From assembly GCF_913062585.1 (NCBI RefSeq), contig NZ_CAJXWX010000002.1, positions 124,001 to 188,000 of the forward strand: a stretch of 64,000 nucleotides of DNA, in the 5' to 3' direction. The position numbers and the translations under genes are program-made. The DNA comes from an uncultured Sphingomonas sp. (GTDB lineage Bacteria > Pseudomonadota > Alphaproteobacteria > Sphingomonadales > Sphingomonadaceae). Numbering within the stretch: position 1 is the stretch's first letter; each line of letters begins with the position of its first letter. The notes beneath the pieces were generated by a model. That model was not told the origin of the DNA. It made no database searches and saw only the letters and a program-made list of their open reading frames with translations. Shown here in pieces: positions 1 to 10,883 of the stretch.

Positions 1-555
1 GGGGAAACCCGGATTCACCTTGTCGCCGCAAAAGTGGAAGTCCGGCTCGCCCGGATGGCCGATCGGCCATTTGCAGATGCGGTCGTTCAGGTCGAGCAGC
101 GAGGTCTTGCCCGCCATCTCCGGGCTGGGCTTGGCCGGGACCAGGCGACGCGGCGGGGCGGGCGAGGGCGGGGGCTGCTGCTCGCCGGGCGACTGGCGGA
201 CGAAGCCGCCGGGGCCGACCGACCGCAGGATCGGCTGCGGCTCGCGCACCGGTGCGGCTTCGGCCTCGACCTCGGGTTCGTCATCGATCTCGGGCGCCGC
301 GCGAACGGGCTCGGGAGCCGGTTCCGGCGCGGGGGGCGGCGGAGGCGGCGGTGCGGCCATGACCGGTTCGGCGGCGGCGGGTGCCGGGTCATTGGCCTTT
401 ACGGGCGACGGACGCGCCTGCAGCCCCAGCCTGTGCGCCTTGCCGATCACCGCGTTGCGGCTGACCCCGCCCAGTGCTTCGGCGATCTGGCTGGCGGTCT
501 GCCCCGCCTCCCACATCGTCCTGAGCGTATCGATCCGCTCATCGGTCCACGACAT
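1..555 (-). CDS. gcrA: GcrA cell cycle regulator, C-terminus cut by window edge
   Basis: The reverse strand opens at 555 with MSWTDERIDTLRTMWEAG, then an SQIAEALGG..SRNAVIGKAHRLGL helix-turn-helix segment, which is the signature N-terminus of GcrA. A long Pro/Ala/Glu-rich linker follows, then the conserved CKWPIGHPGEPDFHFCGD segment near the window edge. In Caulobacter GcrA binds sigma-70 RNA polymerase and activates CcrM-methylated promoters. The start is supported by a strong GAGGAAAGG ribosome binding site just upstream. About 185 codons are visible and the frame runs off the window, so only the last few tens of residues are missing. It is divergent from the ABC permease gene. Confidence 0.93.
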   Translation of the reverse strand, partial: MSWTDERIDTLRTMWEAGQTASQIAEALGGVSRNAVIGKAHRLGLQARPSPVKANDPAPAAAEPVMAAPPPPPPPAPEPAPEPVRAAPEIDDEPEVEAEAAPVREPQPILRSVGPGGFVRQSPGEQQPPPSPAPPRRLVPAKPSPEMAGKTSLLDLNDRICKWPIGHPGEPDFHFCGDKVNPGFP

Positions 556-637
556 TCGAAACCTTTCCTCATTCCAGTCATCGCACCGGCCAGTTATCGT
601 ACCGGGTTGCGGGCGGCCACGGCAACGGTTACGCGCT

Positions 638-1495
638 ATGGCGATGAGCAGCCAGCCCCCTATCGGCGAAATTCCCTCGGCGGTGCGCGCCGCCCCCGGT
701 GAGCCCGTAATCCGGAACATCAACTGGGGCGGCCTCAAGACCCTCTATATCAAGGAGGTGCGCCGGTTCTTCAAGGTGCAGCTCCAGACGATCTGGGCGC
801 CGTCGGTCACGACGCTTCTTTATCTCATCATTTTCACCACCGCTCTGGGCGGGCGCCACGCCGTGCCCGTGGCCGGAATGCAGGTGCCGTTCGCCGATTT
901 CATCGCGCCGGGCCTGATCGTGATGGGCATGATGAACAATGCCTTCGCCAATGCCAGCTTCTCGCTGCTGGTCGGCAAGATCCAGGGCACGATCGTCGAT
1001 TATCTGATGCCGCCGCTGTCGACCGCGGAGCTGCTGGCGGCGCTGGTCGGCGGCGCGGTGACGCGCGCGGTGTTGGTCGGGGTGACCGTCTGGGCCGCGA
1101 TGGCGATCTGGCCTGGGGTGCATGTGACTCCCCACGCGCTGTTCGCCGTGCTGTGGTTCGGCCTGCTGGGGTCGGTATTCCTGGCGTTGCTCGGCGTGCT
1201 GACCTCGATCTGGGCAGAAAAGTTCGACCACGCCGCCGCTGTCACCAATTTCGTCGTCGTGCCGCTGTCGCTGCTGTCGGGCACCTTCTATTCGGTCGAT
1301 GGCCTAGCCCCGGCCTTCCGCGCGATCAGCCATGCCAACCCGTTCTTCTATGTCATTTCGGGCTTCCGCTATGGTTTCCTGGGCCTGGCCGACTCACCGG
1401 TGACGCTGGGCGGGTTCGTCGTGCTGGGCATCGACGTGGTGATGGCGATCCTCTGCTATGTCCTGCTGCGCAAGGGCTGGAAACTGAAAAATTGA
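638..1495 (+). CDS. ABC-2 type transporter permease
   Basis: Integral membrane permease of about 285 residues. After a soluble N-terminus (about 45 residues, ending near YIKEVRRFFKVQLQTIW) there are roughly six hydrophobic segments, with the ABC-2 pattern APSVTTLLYLIIFTTALG, a FADFIAPGLIVMGMMNNAF loop, and a C-terminal PFFYVISGFRYGFLG signature of the YadH/NodJ-like group. The ATPase partner is not in the window. The frame is open much further upstream, but homology begins only after 638; ATG 644 is an alternative start. The substrate cannot be told; homologues are annotated as multidrug or polysaccharide exporters. Confidence 0.88.
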   Translation: MAMSSQPPIGEIPSAVRAAPGEPVIRNINWGGLKTLYIKEVRRFFKVQLQTIWAPSVTTLLYLIIFTTALGGRHAVPVAGMQVPFADFIAPGLIVMGMMNNAFANASFSLLVGKIQGTIVDYLMPPLSTAELLAALVGGAVTRAVLVGVTVWAAMAIWPGVHVTPHALFAVLWFGLLGSVFLALLGVLTSIWAEKFDHAAAVTNFVVVPLSLLSGTFYSVDGLAPAFRAISHANPFFYVISGFRYGFLGLADSPVTLGGFVVLGIDVVMAILCYVLLRKGWKLKN

Positions 1496-1640
1496 GGCGG
1501 GTTTAACCCGGTCTTTACCAAGCTCGGACGATATCCGGCATTCTGCTTTAGCAGCGGAATCTCCCTCGACCGGTTATCAGCATGGCCGGTCAGGTCCTTG
1601 GGCGGGGCCGCTCATGCGGTCCTGCCCATTCTTTGCCGCG

Positions 1641-1688
1641 CATTCCCGGTCCGAATCATTCCCGGCCCGAATCATTCCCGGCCCGAAT
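1641..1688 (+). repeat. Three tandem 16-bp repeats upstream of queC
   Basis: Three head-to-tail copies of CATTCCCGGCCCGAAT (1641-1656 with one C-to-T change, then 1657-1672 and 1673-1688), followed by a partial fourth copy. They lie about 50 bp before queC inside an otherwise gene-free 240-bp interval. They could be a binding array or slipped-strand expansion; the sequence does not decide. Confidence 0.75.
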
Positions 1689-1737
1689 CATCCCGGCATT
1701 GCAACCGCGCGCCAATCGGCGTAGCGCGGGGGCCATC

Positions 1738-2433
1738 ATGACATCTTCTGCTCCCATGGCGGTCGTGCTCGTTTCGGGCGGGCTGGACTCGATGATTTCC
1801 GCCGCCTCGGCCAAGGCCGCTGGCTATCGCATCCTCGCCCTCTCGGTGGACTATAACCAGCGCCACCAGATCGAACTCGCCGCCGCCCGGCGAGTCGCGC
1901 ATGAGCTGGGCGCCGAACGGCACATCGTGCTGCCGCTCGACCTGTCCGCGTTCGGTGGCTCCGCGCTGACCGCCGATATCGACGTGCCCAAGGACGGCGT
2001 GCAGCCCGGCATTCCGGTCACCTATGTGCCCGCGCGCAACACCATTTTCCTCAGCCTGGCGCTGGGCTGGGCCGAGGCGGCGGGCGCGCGCGACTTGTTC
2101 ATCGGGGTCAACGCACTCGACTATTCGGGCTATCCCGATTGCCGCCCGGAGTTCATCGCCGCCTTCGAGGGCTTGGCCGAGATTGCAACCAAGGCGGGCG
2201 TCGAGGGCCAGCCCTTCAAGATCCATGCGCCGCTCCAGCACATGACCAAGGCCGACATCGTGCGCGAAGGCGCGCGACTCGGCGTCGATATGGGGCTGAG
2301 CTGGTCCTGCTATGACCCCGCGCCCGGCGGTCTGCATTGCGGGCGCTGCGACAGCTGCCGCCTGCGCTCCAAGGGGTTCGAGGAAGCGGGCATTCCCGAC
2401 CCCACCGCCTATGCGGTCAAGCCGCAGGACTGA
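1738..2433 (+). CDS. queC: 7-cyano-7-deazaguanine synthase QueC
   Basis: ATP-dependent conversion of 7-carboxy-7-deazaguanine to preQ0 on the way to queuosine in tRNA. The 231-residue protein has the PP-loop SGGLDSM near the N-terminus, a [18 protein letters not shown] segment, the [15 protein letters not shown] substrate motif, and a C-terminal zinc cluster with CY..CGRCDSC. Length is normal for QueC. ATG 1738 places the PP-loop about 12 residues in, as expected; the longer upstream extension is repeat-rich and not conserved. queE follows after 4 bp, so the two are clearly one transcript. Confidence 0.96.
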   Translation: MTSSAPMAVVLVSGGLDSMISAASAKAAGYRILALSVDYNQRHQIELAAARRVAHELGAERHIVLPLDLSAFGGSALTADIDVPKDGVQPGIPVTYVPARNTIFLSLALGWAEAAGARDLFIGVNALDYSGYPDCRPEFIAAFEGLAEIATKAGVEGQPFKIHAPLQHMTKADIVREGARLGVDMGLSWSCYDPAPGGLHCGRCDSCRLRSKGFEEAGIPDPTAYAVKPQD

Positions 2434-2437
2434 GGCC

Positions 2438-3070
2438 ATGAGCTACGCCGTCAAGGAGATGTTCCTGACGCTTCAGGGTGAGGGCGTACAGGCCGGGCGG
2501 CGTGCCGTGTTCGTGCGCTTTGCCGGGTGCAATCTCTGGTCGGGCCGCGAGCAGGACCGGGCAACCGCGATCTGCCGCTTCTGCGACACCGATTTCGTCG
2601 GGGTCGACGGCCTGGGTGGCGGGCGCTTTGCGGATGCGGCGGCGCTGGTCGCGGCGGTCGAAGGCTTTTGGGGCGTCGAGCGCGCCGAGCGCTTCGTGGT
2701 GCTGACCGGGGGCGAGCCGATGCTCCAAGTCGATGACGCGCTGGTCGATGCTTTGCATGACGCCGGGTTCTTCATCGCGATCGAGAGCAACGGGACGCTT
2801 CCGGCGCATCCGCGACTCGACTGGGTGTGCATCAGCCCCAAGGCGGGGTCGGAGGTCGTCCAGCGTTCGGGGCAGGAGTTGAAGCTGGTCTGGCCGCAGG
2901 CGGGAATCGACCCGGCCGAGGTGGAGGACTGGGACTTCGCCAACCACCTGCTCCAGCCGCTCGATGATCCGCGCGCGGAAAAAAATCGCGAGGCGTGCAT
3001 CGCGGTGGTGATGGAGCGGCCGCGCTGGCGGCTGACGCTCCAGACGCACAAGATGCTGGGCTTGCGGTAA
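2438..3070 (+). CDS. queE: 7-carboxy-7-deazaguanine synthase QueE
   Basis: Radical SAM enzyme converting 6-carboxytetrahydropterin to 7-carboxy-7-deazaguanine, the step before QueC. The protein (210 residues) starts MSYAVKEMFLTLQGEG, then FVRFAGCNLWSG with the iron-sulfur cysteines in the expanded C-x14-C-x2-C arrangement (CNLW...ICRFCDTD) known for one QueE type rather than the classical CxxxCxxC. A VLTGGEPMLQ motif follows, with the SAM-binding GGEP. Start ATG 2438 is 4 bp after queC. QueD and FolE are not in the window. The gene runs into a long palindrome and faces the convergent LytTR regulator gene. Confidence 0.95.
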   Translation: MSYAVKEMFLTLQGEGVQAGRRAVFVRFAGCNLWSGREQDRATAICRFCDTDFVGVDGLGGGRFADAAALVAAVEGFWGVERAERFVVLTGGEPMLQVDDALVDALHDAGFFIAIESNGTLPAHPRLDWVCISPKAGSEVVQRSGQELKLVWPQAGIDPAEVEDWDFANHLLQPLDDPRAEKNREACIAVVMERPRWRLTLQTHKMLGLR

Positions 3071-3076
3071 TCCTCA

Positions 3077-3195
3077 TTCCTCCCCTGTAAGGGGAGGTGG
3101 CAGGACATCAGGCCTGACGGAGGGGTGTCACCCTCTCGATAGCGGGACACCCCTCCACCAGCTTCGCTGGTCCCCCTCCCCTTACAGGGGAGGAA
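3077..3195. repeat. Palindromic intergenic repeat (R1)
   Basis: Perfect 18-bp outer inverted repeat (3077-3094 with 3178-3195) enclosing a second pair of GGGGTGTC/GGACACCCC arms. The same architecture and core occur at 12647-12766 and, degenerate, at 53757-53881. It sits between convergent queE and the LytTR gene, so it could also act as a bidirectional transcription barrier, though there is no clear T-tract. Confidence 0.85.
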
Positions 3196-3200
3196 CTTTT

Positions 3201-3998
3201 TTAGTGAACGAACCGCGCCACCACGTCGCGATAGCTGCGCGAGACCTTCACCTGCGCGCCCGATTCCAGCAACAGGAAGCATTCGCCATTGGTGTGTGGC
3301 TTCACCTGCTTGACCAAATCCAGGTTCACGATGGTCGAGCGGTGCACGCGCTGGAACCGGCGGGGATCGAGTCGCTTTTCCAGGTCCTTCATCGTCTCGC
3401 GCAGGACCAGCGAATTGTCGCCGGTGTTGATGACCATATAGTCGCCCGCCGCCTCGATCATCTCGATCGTGTCGACATCGACGCGGAAGATCTGGCCGCG
3501 ATCCTTGATATTGATGAGCTTTTCGAAGCGGTTGGCGGCGACCTCACCACCCTCGTTCAGGTCGGTGACCGCGTCGGGCGCGTGTTCGGCGAGCACTTCC
3601 TTCAGCTTCTCGACCTCGCCCGCGCCGCGCTTTTCGGTCAGTCGCTGGCGCACGCGGTCCAGCGTGTCGGCCAGGCGCGCTTCCTCGACCGGCTTCATCA
3701 GATAATCGACCGCCTGTGCCTCGAACGCCCGCAAGGCGTGGTCGGAATAGGCGGTGACGAAGACGAACAAGGGCGGCTCGACCTCCATCAGGCCCTGGAT
3801 CACCGAAAAGCCGTCGAAACCCGGCATCTGGACGTCGAGGAAGACGAGGTCGGGCTTGTGCGTCTTGATCGCGCGGATCGCCTCGCGCCCGTTCGAGCAG
3901 CGCTCGATGATCTCGACGTCTTCGTGCGCCTGGAGACGGATCTCCAGTCCCTGGATCGCCAGGGGCTCGTCGTCGACGAGGATGGTGCGGATGGTCAT
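3201..3998 (-). CDS. LytTR-family response regulator
   Basis: DNA-binding response regulator of 265 residues. The receiver domain (residues 1-120) has the acidic pair in LVDDEP, phospho-acceptor Asp55 in FLDVQMPG, and Lys102 in YLMKPVEEA. A short linker leads to a C-terminal LytTR domain (about 160-265) with FQRVHRSTIVNLDLV and HTNGECFLLLESG. Its start overlaps the stop of the upstream sensor kinase by four bases (ATGA), so the pair is translationally coupled. LytTR regulators bind imperfect direct repeats; the target is unknown. Confidence 0.92.
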   Translation of the reverse strand: MTIRTILVDDEPLAIQGLEIRLQAHEDVEIIERCSNGREAIRAIKTHKPDLVFLDVQMPGFDGFSVIQGLMEVEPPLFVFVTAYSDHALRAFEAQAVDYLMKPVEEARLADTLDRVRQRLTEKRGAGEVEKLKEVLAEHAPDAVTDLNEGGEVAANRFEKLINIKDRGQIFRVDVDTIEMIEAAGDYMVINTGDNSLVLRETMKDLEKRLDPRRFQRVHRSTIVNLDLVKQVKPHTNGECFLLLESGAQVKVSRSYRDVVARFVH

Positions 3999-5134
3999 GC
4001 GGCCTCTCTGTTCACATTCTCAAGCTGGAAGGGGATCTCGATTTCCACCGAGAAGCCTCCAGCCGGCGCGGAGCGGGATTCGAAACGATGGTCCGGGCCA
4101 TAAGCCTGGGCCAGCCGTTCGCGGATATTGGACAGTCCGACGCCGGTCGAAACGCTTGAGGAATGCCGGACCTCGTGCAAGCCGGGGCCGGTATCGGATA
4201 CGGCGATCCGCACCCGTTGCCCGACCAGTCGCACATCGACGCGGATTTCCGCGCCTTCCTCCTGCGGCGTGACGGCGTATTTGATGGCGTTCTCGACCAA
4301 CGGTTGCAGCAGCAGCGAGGGCAGTCGCGCGCGCTCGGCCCGGGGGTCGATCTCGAAGCTCGGGCGCAGGCGATCCTCAAATCGCATCTTTTCGATTTCG
4401 AGATAGAGTTTCAGGGTTTCAACCTCTTGCGCCACGGTCACATGCGCCGTGGGCTCGTTCGCCAGGGTATAGCGCAGGAAGGCTGACAGCCGGCTTAACA
4501 TCGCATTCGCCCGCTCGGTCTGTTTCAGCAGCACCAGGGTCGAGATGGAATTGAGCGTGTTGAACAGGAAATGCGGGTTGAGCTGATAGCGCAGCATCGC
4601 CAGCTGCGCGGTCGAGGCCTGAAGCTCCAGCGCGCGCATCTCGTCGATCTGGCTCTCGACGATCAGATAATAGTTGATCGCGAAATACAGCGCCGACCAG
4701 CCCGCCAGCACCTCGAAGGTGATGAACAGATTGCCCAGCAGCAGCGAGACGGTGACCCCCGGCTGGGTCGTGGTGATGAACGAGAAGGAAAAGGCGTTGA
4801 GCGCGGCGTACAGGAACGTCGCCGCTGCCAGCGTCGCCAGCGTCAGGAACACGCCCATCAGACGCGGGATGCGGCGATAATAGCCGTAGAGCGTCGAGAG
4901 CAGCAGGGTGATGCAATAGCCCAGGATCGCCTCGATGATGATCGGGATGATCTTCTCGAGCGAAAAGCCGTTCGACACGCCCACCACCGAGCGCTGGACG
5001 AGATAGCCTGACCAGCCGACGGCCTGCAGCGTCCAGAAGGCACGCGCCTTGTTCTCGAAAAACGGCCGTACCGAGGGTTTGTCGGTGGCGGCGGAGGACG
5101 CGTGAGAGGGCGCGACGGGCGAGTTCATGGCCAT
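3995..5134 (-). CDS. LytS/YehU-type sensor histidine kinase
   Basis: Membrane sensor kinase of about 379 residues that probably phosphorylates the LytTR regulator encoded just after it. Residues 30-160 contain about four hydrophobic segments with short loops and no large periplasmic domain. The His_kinase motif QLNPHFLFNTLNSIS follows, with His188 the likely phospho-acceptor. The C-terminal ATPase has LVENAIKYAV (N box) and SDTGPGL (G1 box), then TGVGLSNIRERL. The start is uncertain: ATG 5134 or 5128, both with weak ribosome binding sites; a TTG at 5173 would extend into the upstream terminator, so it was rejected. Confidence 0.9.
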   Translation of the reverse strand: MAMNSPVAPSHASSAATDKPSVRPFFENKARAFWTLQAVGWSGYLVQRSVVGVSNGFSLEKIIPIIIEAILGYCITLLLSTLYGYYRRIPRLMGVFLTLATLAAATFLYAALNAFSFSFITTTQPGVTVSLLLGNLFITFEVLAGWSALYFAINYYLIVESQIDEMRALELQASTAQLAMLRYQLNPHFLFNTLNSISTLVLLKQTERANAMLSRLSAFLRYTLANEPTAHVTVAQEVETLKLYLEIEKMRFEDRLRPSFEIDPRAERARLPSLLLQPLVENAIKYAVTPQEEGAEIRVDVRLVGQRVRIAVSDTGPGLHEVRHSSSVSTGVGLSNIRERLAQAYGPDHRFESRSAPAGGFSVEIEIPFQLENVNREAA

Positions 5135-5171
5135 GGCCGGGCGACATCTACACGCCCTGCGACCGGAGGGC

Positions 5172-5211
5172 AAAAAAGAAGGGCCGCCCTTCCCGAAGGA
5201 GGGGCGGCCCC
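5172..5211 (-). terminator. Rho-independent terminator of the TonB receptor gene
   Basis: On the minus strand a 9-bp GC stem (5202-5210 with 5181-5189) is closed by a short loop containing CTTCGGG and followed by TTCTTTTTT at 5180-5172. It sits 38 bp after the TonB receptor stop and before the sensor-kinase start, so it should separate the two transcripts. Confidence 0.85.
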
Positions 5212-5248
5212 GTCTCGTCCGTGACCGGCCGGGTGGCCGGGCCCGATC

Positions 5249-8005
5249 TTAGAACTGGGTGTTGAGCGACACGATCAGCGCGCGGGGCGAACCGATCTGC
5301 ACGAAGGGCAGCGACGACACGACGTTCGCCGTCTGGCCCGCCTGACCCATGCCGCCGACATAGAAGGTGTTGAACACATTCTGCAGGTTCAGCTGGACAT
5401 AGGTCTTGTTGGTGCCGATGCCGGTCCAGCCGAGCGCGATGCGCGCGTCCAGATCGACGGTCGTGTAACCCGGGGCATAGGCGCCATAGGTCTGGTACTG
5501 GATGCCGCGCGTACCGCTGAAGGAGGCGGGCACGTTGGACACCGTCGGGCAGACATTGTTCAGAAGCGCCACGGTGCAGGCGAACTGCGGCAGGTTCTGG
5601 TCGTTCAGGTAACGACGGCCGGTCCGCTTGGCCTGCACGCCGAAGTCGACCGGACCCAGGGTCGCCTGGACGCGGCCACCGAAGGTGTAGACCGGCGCAC
5701 CCGATTCCCGCTTGCCGGCGGTCAGCGCATAGACCGGCGCGCCGGCGGCGGTGCAGTTGGTGGTGGTGTTCGCCGCCGTCAGCGTGGTCGGGCAGCGGCC
5801 CAGCACGACGTTGTTCTTGATCTCCGACTTCAGGTACGAACCGAAGACATAGAACGTGACCTCGTCGATCGGACGATAGGTGATCGAGCCGTCGATGCCG
5901 TACTTATCGACGCGGCCCAGGTTGCGATAGATCGTCTGCTGGGTGTCGACGTCATAGGCCGAGGCCAGACGGTTGGTGAACTTGGTGTACCACAGGCCCA
6001 GCTGCGCCTGCAGGCGGCTGGTCGTGTAGCGGGCGCCCATGTCGAAGTTGTCCGAAAATTCGGGCTTCGGGTTCGCCGCATCGGTCGCGGAGGGATAGTA
6101 CAGGGTCTGGTACAGATTGTCGGTGCCCGGAACCTGGAAACCGCGCGAGTAATTGCCGAAGATCGAGGCGCGGCTGTCGAAGCGATAGGTGAAGCCCGCG
6201 CTCGGCAGCACGCGGTTATACTTCAGGATGCGCTGCTGCGGCACCGCATAGCCGGTCACCGTGTTGGTGGCGGCGTTGTACGAATAGGGGTTCGCAGCGG
6301 CATAGGCGGCGTTCGCGGCGGTGTTGCCACGACCCAGACAGTCGACATTGCCGCCGCCCGAGGTGGTGAAGCAGAAGTTGTTCAGGTCGCGCTTGAACCA
6401 CGGCGCACGGACGCCCGCCTGCACGGTCAGCGCGTCGTCGAAGAACTTGCCGGTATATTCGCCCGACACCTGGTCCAGGATCGCGAAGGACTGGCGATCG
6501 CGCTTCTGCACGGCGAAGCCGTTGGCGGCCAGGATCGGATCATTGATCGGGAAGACGTCGAACGGCTTGCCGTTCAGCTGGAGATAGCCCAGCTCGCCGG
6601 TCTGACGGTGACGCGCATATTCGTGCGTGTAGGCGACGCGGATGCTCTGGCCCGGCATGAAGTCGTAACGCAGTGACGAGATCACGCCGTAACGATGGGT
6701 GACGGTCTGGCTGGGGGCAAGCAGGGTCACGCCGCCATTGGTGGTGGTGCCCGCAACGGTGGTGGTGCGATCCAGCACATCGCCGTCGCCGTTCAGGTCA
6801 CGGCCGAAATAATAGTTGTTGCCGATATAGCCGTAGAAGCTCTGGCCGTTGCGGTTGACGAAGGCGCCTTCCTGGCCGCGCACGGTGCCGCCGCCATTGG
6901 CCTTGGTGTACTGATAATAGGGGTCGGCCGACAGGACGAGGTTATCGGCCAGCGTGAAGCGCGAGTTGATGCGGATGTTGGCGGTGTTCGACGGGTTGTA
7001 CCGCTCGTCGAAGCTGGTGCCGCAGCTGTTGGGCACGTCCACGGTTCCGGTCGACGGTGTGTCGATCTGGCAGCGCGCGACGTTATAGGGCAGCTCGTCG
7101 CGGCTGTTGGGGAAGCGGTTGCTCGAACCGGTGCCCGCGGTGCGGACCGCGCCGGTCACCAGCGTCGGCGCTGCGGCGTTCGGGCCGGTGCCGCCGGTCG
7201 AGGAGAAGACGTTGGTGTCGCTGCGCAGCGGCGCCGAACCGAAGAAATTGTTGCGGTTCTGGTTGTAATGGCCCGACACGGCGATGAAGTCGCCATTGCT
7301 GCCGATCGGCTGATAGACCTTGGCGTTATACTGCTGCTTGGCGATCTTGCCGTAGTTGTTGAACACCACGTCGTTGGTCGCGCTGCTGCCCGCGACCCAG
7401 GCCTTGGTGCCCCAGGGCGTGAAGACGCCGGTGTTGACCACGCCGAACACGCGGAAGAAGCTGTAGTCGCCGACCGAGCCGACCATGCGCGCCCCGAAAT
7501 TGTCGGTCGGCATCAGGCTGCGATAGTTGACGGTCGAACCGGTCGCGCCGGGGGTCGGCGAGTCGACGTCGGTGGTGCCCAGGTTGACGTTGACCTGCTC
7601 GATCAGCTCGGGGTCGAGCTGCTGGTTCGAATAGATCGCATAGTTGCCGGTGTCGTTCAGCGGAATGCCGTCGAAGGTCTGGCTGATGCGGGTCGAGTCG
7701 AAACCACGGATGGTCAGCGTGCCGCCGGCCGAACCGAACGGGTCGTTGTTCTGGAAGCTGACGCCCGGCAGGTTGTTGATGATCTCGTTGACGCTCTGGC
7801 CCGGCGTCTGGCGGCTGATGAACTGCTGCGTCAGCACGGCCTTGTTACGGGTCGTGTCGACGGTCTTCACGCCACCGATGCTGTCATTGCGATTGCCGGT
7901 GACGACGACGTCTTCGGCATCGACCGAGCCGGTCGACTGGGCCGAGGCGGCTGCCGGAATGGCGAGCGCAAGGATAGCCGCGCCCAGGAAAAGCGAATTA
8001 CGCAT
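5249..8005 (-). CDS. TonB-dependent outer membrane receptor
   Basis: Outer membrane active transporter of 918 residues. A signal peptide (MRNSLFLGAAILALAIPAA to ASAQ) is followed by a plug domain with DVVVTGNR, QSVNEIINNLPGVSFQ and GGTLTIRGFDSTRISQTFDG, then a long beta-barrel with many alternating Tyr/Asn stretches, ending in Phe (VSLNTQF), as expected for BAM recognition. The start was set at 8005 because the signal peptide begins there and AAGGGGACC lies upstream; the frame is open 31 codons further. The substrate is unknown: no cobalamin riboswitch is visible upstream, and the nearest neighbour is a sensor/regulator pair. Siderophore or carbohydrate receptors are both possible. Confidence 0.93.
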   Translation of the reverse strand: MRNSLFLGAAILALAIPAAASAQSTGSVDAEDVVVTGNRNDSIGGVKTVDTTRNKAVLTQQFISRQTPGQSVNEIINNLPGVSFQNNDPFGSAGGTLTIRGFDSTRISQTFDGIPLNDTGNYAIYSNQQLDPELIEQVNVNLGTTDVDSPTPGATGSTVNYRSLMPTDNFGARMVGSVGDYSFFRVFGVVNTGVFTPWGTKAWVAGSSATNDVVFNNYGKIAKQQYNAKVYQPIGSNGDFIAVSGHYNQNRNNFFGSAPLRSDTNVFSSTGGTGPNAAAPTLVTGAVRTAGTGSSNRFPNSRDELPYNVARCQIDTPSTGTVDVPNSCGTSFDERYNPSNTANIRINSRFTLADNLVLSADPYYQYTKANGGGTVRGQEGAFVNRNGQSFYGYIGNNYYFGRDLNGDGDVLDRTTTVAGTTTNGGVTLLAPSQTVTHRYGVISSLRYDFMPGQSIRVAYTHEYARHRQTGELGYLQLNGKPFDVFPINDPILAANGFAVQKRDRQSFAILDQVSGEYTGKFFDDALTVQAGVRAPWFKRDLNNFCFTTSGGGNVDCLGRGNTAANAAYAAANPYSYNAATNTVTGYAVPQQRILKYNRVLPSAGFTYRFDSRASIFGNYSRGFQVPGTDNLYQTLYYPSATDAANPKPEFSDNFDMGARYTTSRLQAQLGLWYTKFTNRLASAYDVDTQQTIYRNLGRVDKYGIDGSITYRPIDEVTFYVFGSYLKSEIKNNVVLGRCPTTLTAANTTTNCTAAGAPVYALTAGKRESGAPVYTFGGRVQATLGPVDFGVQAKRTGRRYLNDQNLPQFACTVALLNNVCPTVSNVPASFSGTRGIQYQTYGAYAPGYTTVDLDARIALGWTGIGTNKTYVQLNLQNVFNTFYVGGMGQAGQTANVVSSLPFVQIGSPRALIVSLNTQF

Positions 8006-8313
8006 AGATAATAGGTCCCCTTTTCGCGCGCGAAGCGGCGCGGTCCGGCCGATGTTCCGGCTCGGTTGAGCGTGCCCCTGCGCTACGAACATTGCCATTA
8101 TGTTACAAAGTTCACGCTTGCGACAGAGGGGCCTTCACTCCGTTGGCGGGCGTTGCAGTTTGGCAACGGTAATCGCGCAGTAACGCCGCTACCTCGCTCT
8201 TTTGCAGGAGAAATCCCGACGAATGCCATTGAAGGGGAGGTGGCGTGCGGCGCCGTGCGGACGGGGGAGGCGCGGGCCGAACCGATGACGGAGGCGTCAC
8301 GATCCGGCCATGC

Positions 8314-10485
<2,172 letters not shown>

Positions 10486-10546
10486 TCAAGCCGCACGGAT
10501 CAAGATCTCGGGCATCGCGACGCGGTCATGCGTCGCGACGGACCGG

Positions 10547-10792
10547 TCAGGATGTCGGGGTGGTCCGGGGCTCGCTGCGCCCGGGGGCAAAGGACTTCGG
10601 CGCCGTGCCGGGCAGGGCCGCACCCTCGCCGCCCAGTTCCAGCAACTGGCAGCGCGCCTGGTCGATCTGGATCGCGACCCGCGTAAGATCGAGCTTATCC
10701 GCCAGCGCCAGACACGAATCCAGACCTGCGAGCAGCGCGGTCAAATCGTTTGCATTTGGCGGCGATGGCAGGGCGGTCAGTCGACTGAGCAT
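10547..10792 (-). CDS. Small hypothetical protein between recN and ligA
   Basis: An 81-residue ORF on the same strand as, and between, recN and ligA (91 bp after recN, 94 bp before ligA). It has a helical core LTALLAGLDSCLALADKLDLTRVAIQIDQARCQL and a Pro/Ser/Thr-rich tail. There is no signal peptide and no recognised domain. Position, coding-like composition and a helix that reads sensibly support a real gene. Function unknown; transcription with recN and ligA is likely. Confidence 0.6.
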   Translation of the reverse strand: MLSRLTALPSPPNANDLTALLAGLDSCLALADKLDLTRVAIQIDQARCQLLELGGEGAALPGTAPKSFAPGRSEPRTTPTS

Positions 10793-10883
10793 GCAACTAC
10801 GTCCTTGGGAGGAGCGAGAACGTCTTTAACGTCGGCCTCCTATCACAGACGCGTGTCAGATATGAAATTAATTTCTGTAATTG

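Noticed and set aside
1641..1696. CRISPR-like array
   Set aside because: The 16-bp repeats are directly adjacent with no spacers, and no cas genes are present.
5249..8005. BtuB-type cobalamin receptor
   Set aside because: No cobalamin riboswitch lies upstream and the gene is far from the B12 cluster; substrate left open.
6695..8011. A 438-codon open frame opposite the TonB receptor gene
   Set aside because: Shadow frame; the translation is low-complexity Ala/Val/Asp/Gly-rich, while the minus strand has signal peptide, plug and barrel motifs.
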